A DNA stretch of 9,110 bases. Source: Bacillota bacterium (GTDB taxonomy: Bacteria > Bacillota > Clostridia > Clostridiales > Clostridiaceae). Made by a program: the position numbers and the translations under genes. Each line of letters starts with the position of its first letter. The stretch's first letter is position 1. Below, piece after piece: positions 6,600 to 9,110 of the stretch. The stretch is taken from assembly GCA_023417975.1 (NCBI GenBank), contig JAEZDX010000285.1:1-9110 (forward strand). Direction: 5' to 3'. Under the pieces are notes generated by a model. The model was not told where the DNA came from, made no database searches, and saw only the letters and a list, made by a program, of their open reading frames with translations.

Positions 6600-7178
6600 A
6601 TGAATTTGCTTTTGATTTTTATTAGTGCGGTACTTATAAATAATTACGTTTTATCAAAGTTTTTGGGTATATGTTCTTTCCTAGGTGTTTCAAAGAAAAA
6701 AGATGCAGCCATAGGCATGGGCTTGGCTGTAACCTTTGTAATGACTATAGCATCGGTTATAACCTATGTAGTTAATAACTTTATGCTTATACCTTTAAAG
6801 CTTGAATATTTATCTACCATAGCATTTATTCTTGTGATAGCAGCCCTGGTGCAGTTTGTGGAAATGGTTATAAAGAAATATTCTCCAGGGCTGTACAAGG
6901 CACTAGGAATATATCTTCCTCTTATAACTACAAATTGTGCTGTATTAGGTATGGCAATGCTGAATGTACAGGAGTCATATAACTTTTTAGAATCGGTAGT
7001 TAATGGTGTTGCATCTGCTTTGGGCTATATGCTGTCTATAGTACTAATGTCCTTTATAAGGCAGAATATTGACAATAACGAGTCAATACCTGAAGCGCTG
7101 AGAGGACTCCCTATAACATTATTTACTGCCTGTCTGATGTCTATTGCCTTTTTAGGATTTCAAGGACTTATTCAATAG
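6600..7178 (+). CDS. rnfA: Rnf complex subunit A
   Basis: A 192-residue membrane subunit with about six helices, homologous to NqrE and to the neighbouring RnfE, with which it forms an inverted pair. Conserved motifs are INNYVLSKFLGICSFLGV with Cys25 and LPLITTNCAVLG with Cys113; these cysteines complete the intramembrane [2Fe-2S] site. Length and both ends match the family. The start ATG 6600 is fixed by AAGGAGG at 6585-6591, which overlaps the rnfE stop, so the two genes are probably translationally coupled. Nothing unusual is seen. Confidence 0.96.
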   Translation: MNLLLIFISAVLINNYVLSKFLGICSFLGVSKKKDAAIGMGLAVTFVMTIASVITYVVNNFMLIPLKLEYLSTIAFILVIAALVQFVEMVIKKYSPGLYKALGIYLPLITTNCAVLGMAMLNVQESYNFLESVVNGVASALGYMLSIVLMSFIRQNIDNNESIPEALRGLPITLFTACLMSIAFLGFQGLIQ

Positions 7179-7189
7179 GGGGTGAAGTT

Positions 7190-7999
7190 GTGAATTATGT
7201 AAATATAATATATGCTGTTTTGATATTAGGTTCTCTAGGACTTATTTTCGGTATATTATTAGGATATGCATCGCAAAAGTTTCAGGTTAAGGTAAACGAA
7301 AAAATTCCTCAAATACGTGCCATACTGCCTGGTGCTAATTGTGGAGGCTGTGGATTTCCTGGCTGTGATGCATTTGCTGCCGCTATTGTGGAAGAAGGAG
7401 CTCCCATAGATGCCTGCATTGTTGGAGGAGCGGCTTGTGCGTCTAAAATAGCTTACATCATGGGATTAGCGGAAGATACGCTTGCTAAGGAAAATAATGT
7501 TGAAAGAAAAGCTGCGTTTGTAAAGTGTAAGGGAGACTGCAATTCAAGAAAAGTAAAAATAGAGTATGAAAAGTATTCTACTTGTGCTGAAGCTTCAAAA
7601 GCCTCAAGAAATGACGGCTGTTCATATGGATGTGCAGGTTTAGGTTGCTGTGTAAAAGCTTGTAAATTTGACGCAATAACTATTGAAAATGGTGTTGCTG
7701 TTGTTGATGAGAAAAAGTGTACAAACTGTGGAATGTGCATTAAGGTATGTCCTAAGAAACTCATAGAAGCTGTACCCGTAAATAAAAAATATAGAGTTGC
7801 CTGCAGCTCTGAGCATGTTGGAAAGATCACTAGAGATAACTGTTCAAAAGGCTGCATAGCTTGTAGATTATGTGAGAAGGAATGTAAATCGGAGGCGATA
7901 AAGGTTGACAATAATGTTGCGTCAATTGACTATTCAAAATGCATAAACTGCGGAGCTTGCTATGAAAGGTGTCCTGTAAAGGCTATATATGTAAGCTAA
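7190..7999 (+). CDS. rnfB: Rnf complex subunit B, iron-sulfur ferredoxin-docking subunit
   Basis: A 269-residue protein with one N-terminal membrane helix (about 5-26) and a cytoplasmic iron-sulfur part that accepts electrons from reduced ferredoxin. The first cluster motif is CGGCGFPGC with Cys51, 54, 59 and 76. A middle segment, GCSYGCAGLGCCVKAC (143-158), and Cys177-180-183-187 form one ferredoxin-like pair. Cys218/222-225-228-232 and Cys251-254-257-261 form a second. The count fits one [4Fe-4S] cluster plus two bacterial-type 2[4Fe-4S] modules. The start is GTG 7190, 6 bases after AGGGGGTG, which lies over the rnfA stop. It is last in the operon. Since RnfC is missing here, which protein takes the electrons to the final acceptor is an open question. 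Confidence 0.95.
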   Translation: MNYVNIIYAVLILGSLGLIFGILLGYASQKFQVKVNEKIPQIRAILPGANCGGCGFPGCDAFAAAIVEEGAPIDACIVGGAACASKIAYIMGLAEDTLAKENNVERKAAFVKCKGDCNSRKVKIEYEKYSTCAEASKASRNDGCSYGCAGLGCCVKACKFDAITIENGVAVVDEKKCTNCGMCIKVCPKKLIEAVPVNKKYRVACSSEHVGKITRDNCSKGCIACRLCEKECKSEAIKVDNNVASIDYSKCINCGACYERCPVKAIYVS

Positions 8000-8034
8000 G
8001 ATAATTGCATATGACGATTTTTCTATAGACCAAG

Positions 8035-8053
8035 AGAGGGCATTAAGCCCTCT
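8035..8053. terminator. Terminator after rnfB, probably bidirectional
   Basis: A perfect 7-bp stem pairs agagggc (8035-8041) with gccctct (8047-8053) around a 5-base loop. A T-rich run (tttgttgttttt) follows a few bases later on the plus strand, and AGAAAAATCG follows in the opposite reading. It separates rnfB from the convergent small membrane protein gene. Confidence 0.75.
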
Positions 8054-8069
8054 GCATTTGTTGTTTTTG

Positions 8070-8333
8070 TTAATATCTGCCGAATCCTTTGCCGCAGCCT
8101 ACACAAGATAAGAAGAACAATGCAATGATGAATAGTATGCCGCTGTCTACTTCATTGCAGGTACGTGGTCTTTCACAGTCGTCGTCATCGTCATCATGTC
8201 TATAGCCCTTGCATTTTGAGAATTGAAGTACTATAAGAATTAGTATAACAAGGGTAGGGAAGCTGCAGATACAATTGTCATTTGTTGGTAGTGCCGGCAT
8301 TATTGGCATTGGTCTCTCACAACATTTACTCAT
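8070..8333 (-). CDS. Small Cys- and Asp-rich two-helix membrane protein, unknown function
   Basis: An 87-residue protein that I do not recognise. The frame is open upstream, but AAAGGTGG at 8340-8347 stands 6 bases before ATG 8333, which fixes the start. It has two hydrophobic segments, about residues 25-38 and 65-79. They are separated by a hydrophilic loop containing six consecutive Asp (47-52) flanked by His46 and by Cys41, Cys53 and Cys59. There are nine cysteines in all, including CC at 4-5 and CVGC at 77-80, and the C-terminus is basic and glycine-rich (GKGFGRY). The composition resembles small coat-associated or membrane proteins of spore formers, but this is only an impression. Metal binding by the Asp/Cys loop is possible. 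It is monocistronic and convergent with rnfB. Confidence 0.7.
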   Translation of the reverse strand: MSKCCERPMPIMPALPTNDNCICSFPTLVILILIVLQFSKCKGYRHDDDDDDCERPRTCNEVDSGILFIIALFFLSCVGCGKGFGRY

Positions 8334-8501
8334 TTTAATCCACCTTTCTGAAAGTAGTTTCATTTTTTATTATCCTTGAGCATGTCGGGTTCCGCATCAC
8401 CTGAGCGGATATGTTATACAGGTAACGCAGCAAGCAATATTTTCATTTGTTTCTAATATATACTATGTTTTCCGTATTTTTTTGCTACTCTAAATTCTGA
8501 A
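8334..8501. other. Short intergenic region between divergent units
   Basis: This holds the upstream region of the small membrane protein gene, read on the minus strand, and spacer before the ileS promoter. A short inverted repeat, tccgc (8391-8395) and gcgga (8405-8409), is visible. I found no convincing promoter for the minus-strand gene and no ORF. Confidence 0.4.
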
Positions 8502-8530
8502 TTGACAACAACCATATACTGTAATATAAT
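8502..8530 (+). promoter_or_regulatory. Consensus sigma-A promoter of the ileS T-box unit
   Basis: TTGACA (8502-8507) and TATAAT (8525-8530) both match the consensus exactly and are separated by the optimal 17 bases. Transcription should begin near 8537, just before T-box stem I. Such a strong constitutive promoter fits control by attenuation further downstream. Confidence 0.92.
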
Positions 8531-8536
8531 CTAAGG

Positions 8537-8819
8537 TAGTCGAAAAGCCGTGAAGCGGAGAAGTACTTAATAGGCGAACTTTCAGAGAGTGACGTTTGGT
8601 GAAAAGTCATAGGCAGCCTTTATGGAAAATCACCGCGGAGTTGATAGCCGAATGGTATACTGCAATGATAAATTCAGTGTGTCTAGTAAGTGAGTCCGTA
8701 ATCCAACGTTATAGGATAGGGTATAAAAGCTTGGACATATATAAAGCTGCGTGCCTGAAAATTAAACTTTAAAGGTGGTATTGCGATTATAACTTCGTCC
8801 TGTAGGATGAGGTTTTTTT
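8537..8819 (+). promoter_or_regulatory. T-box riboswitch specific for tRNA-Ile
   Basis: A leader RNA that senses uncharged tRNA and lets transcription continue into ileS. Stem I shows GCGG (8555-8558) pairing with CCGC (8633-8636), a loop-E-like AAGTA on the 5' side (8561-8565), and the AGAGAG bulge motif (8584-8589) followed by a TGAC/GTCA distal stem. The specifier position just before CCGC reads ATC (8629-8631) followed by A, an isoleucine codon, in agreement with the gene downstream. The T-box core AAGGTGGTATTGCG is at 8772-8785. Its TGGT (8776-8779) is complementary to the ACCA end of a tRNA with discriminator A. The antiterminator can form from AGG (8773-8775) with CCT (8799-8801) and GCGA (8783-8786) with TCGT (8795-8798). 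Confidence 0.93.
8791..8819 (+). terminator. T-box attenuator terminator
   Basis: A 10-bp stem pairs 8791-8800 with 8805-8814, with two G-U pairs and a 4-base loop (tgta), and runs into seven Ts (8813-8819). Its 5' arm is the same segment used by the T-box antiterminator, so the two structures exclude each other. Confidence 0.9.
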
Positions 8820-8893
8820 GTTTAAAATGGTAAAATAAAAGGCATAATTTAAAACAGTTGAGAATTACTAACTTAAAAGGAAGGGGATAAACT

Positions 8894-9110
8894 ATGTACA
8901 AGAAAGTGGATTCGTCAAGAACCTTTGTACAAATGGAAAAGGATATAAGAAAGCTTTGGGACAATAAAGACATTATCCAAAAAAACTTCGATATGAAAAG
9001 GAGGGGGAATACTTTACTTTCTATGATGGACCTCGAACAGCAAATGGAAAGCCGCATGTAGGACATATTATAACAAGAGTAATGAAGGACCTTATTCCAA
9101 GATATAAGGT
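8894..9110 (+). CDS. ileS: Isoleucyl-tRNA synthetase, 5' end (partial), with apparent frameshift
   Basis: Class I synthetase that charges tRNA-Ile in the cytoplasm; the window ends inside its N-terminal catalytic region. ATG 8894 follows AGGAAGGGG with good spacing. The first 37 residues or so (MYKKVDSS..FVQMEKDI..LWDNKDI) are typical of clostridial IleRS. The continuation, EYFTFYDGPRTANGKPHVGH and then ITRVMKDLIPRYK, includes the HIGH-type ATP motif HVGH but lies in the -1 frame from 9007 to the window end. The ATG frame itself ends at TAG 9058-9060. One additional G in the GGGGG run at 9003-9007 would join the frames as MKRRGEYFTFYDGP. The tRNA-Ile T-box upstream supports the identity. It could be a sequencing error, a mutation or a recoded gene. 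Confidence 0.9.

Noticed and set aside
7453..7911. Open frame of 152 codons on the minus strand opposite rnfB
   Set aside because: It is antisense to a well-supported iron-sulfur protein, has no ribosome binding site, and its composition follows from the cysteine codons of rnfB.
8391..8409. Small hairpin tccgc/gcgga near the ileS promoter
   Set aside because: The stem has only 5 bp with a 9-base loop and no T-run; it is too weak to call a terminator or an operator.
8683..9066. Open frame of 127 codons on the minus strand across the T-box and ileS start
   Set aside because: It overlaps a convincing structured leader and ileS coding sequence, has no ribosome binding site, and resembles no protein.

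Overview
The window looks like chromosomal DNA of a low-GC, anaerobic, Gram-positive clostridium. The support is AT-rich intergenic DNA, strong AGGAGG-type ribosome binding sites, frequent TTG and GTG starts, an Rnf gene cluster with the clostridial order, and a T-box leader in front of an aminoacyl-tRNA synthetase gene. No tRNA, rRNA, CRISPR array, transposon or phage gene is visible.

Left part (1-3909): the 3' end of a dihydrolipoyl dehydrogenase gene (+) converges on a short O6-alkylguanine-DNA alkyltransferase-like gene (-), with a hairpin between them. Next comes a lone 689-residue protein (+) with a C-terminal class I SAM-dependent methyltransferase domain behind about 420 residues I do not recognise. 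It converges, across a bidirectional terminator, on a secreted metallophosphoesterase gene (-).

Centre (3910-8053): about 470 bases of AT-rich non-coding DNA lead into five tightly spaced genes, rnfD-rnfG-rnfE-rnfA-rnfB, ending in a terminator. They encode the membrane and iron-sulfur parts of the ferredoxin-oxidising, ion-pumping Rnf complex. Three things are unusual. rnfC, normally first and encoding the NADH/FMN subunit, is absent. RnfD is short and lacks the SATP-type segment where FMN is normally attached. RnfG keeps its normal flavinylation motif and carries two more flavinylation-like motifs in an acidic C-terminal tail. Together these suggest a variant Rnf with a changed electron path; this is inference.

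Right part (8054-9110): a small Cys- and Asp-rich two-helix membrane protein gene (-), then a consensus sigma-A promoter, an isoleucine-specific T-box leader (specifier AUC) with its terminator, and the 5' end of ileS. The ileS reading frame is broken by one base at a run of five Gs about 37 codons in; a sequencing error, a real mutation or frameshifting are all possible.
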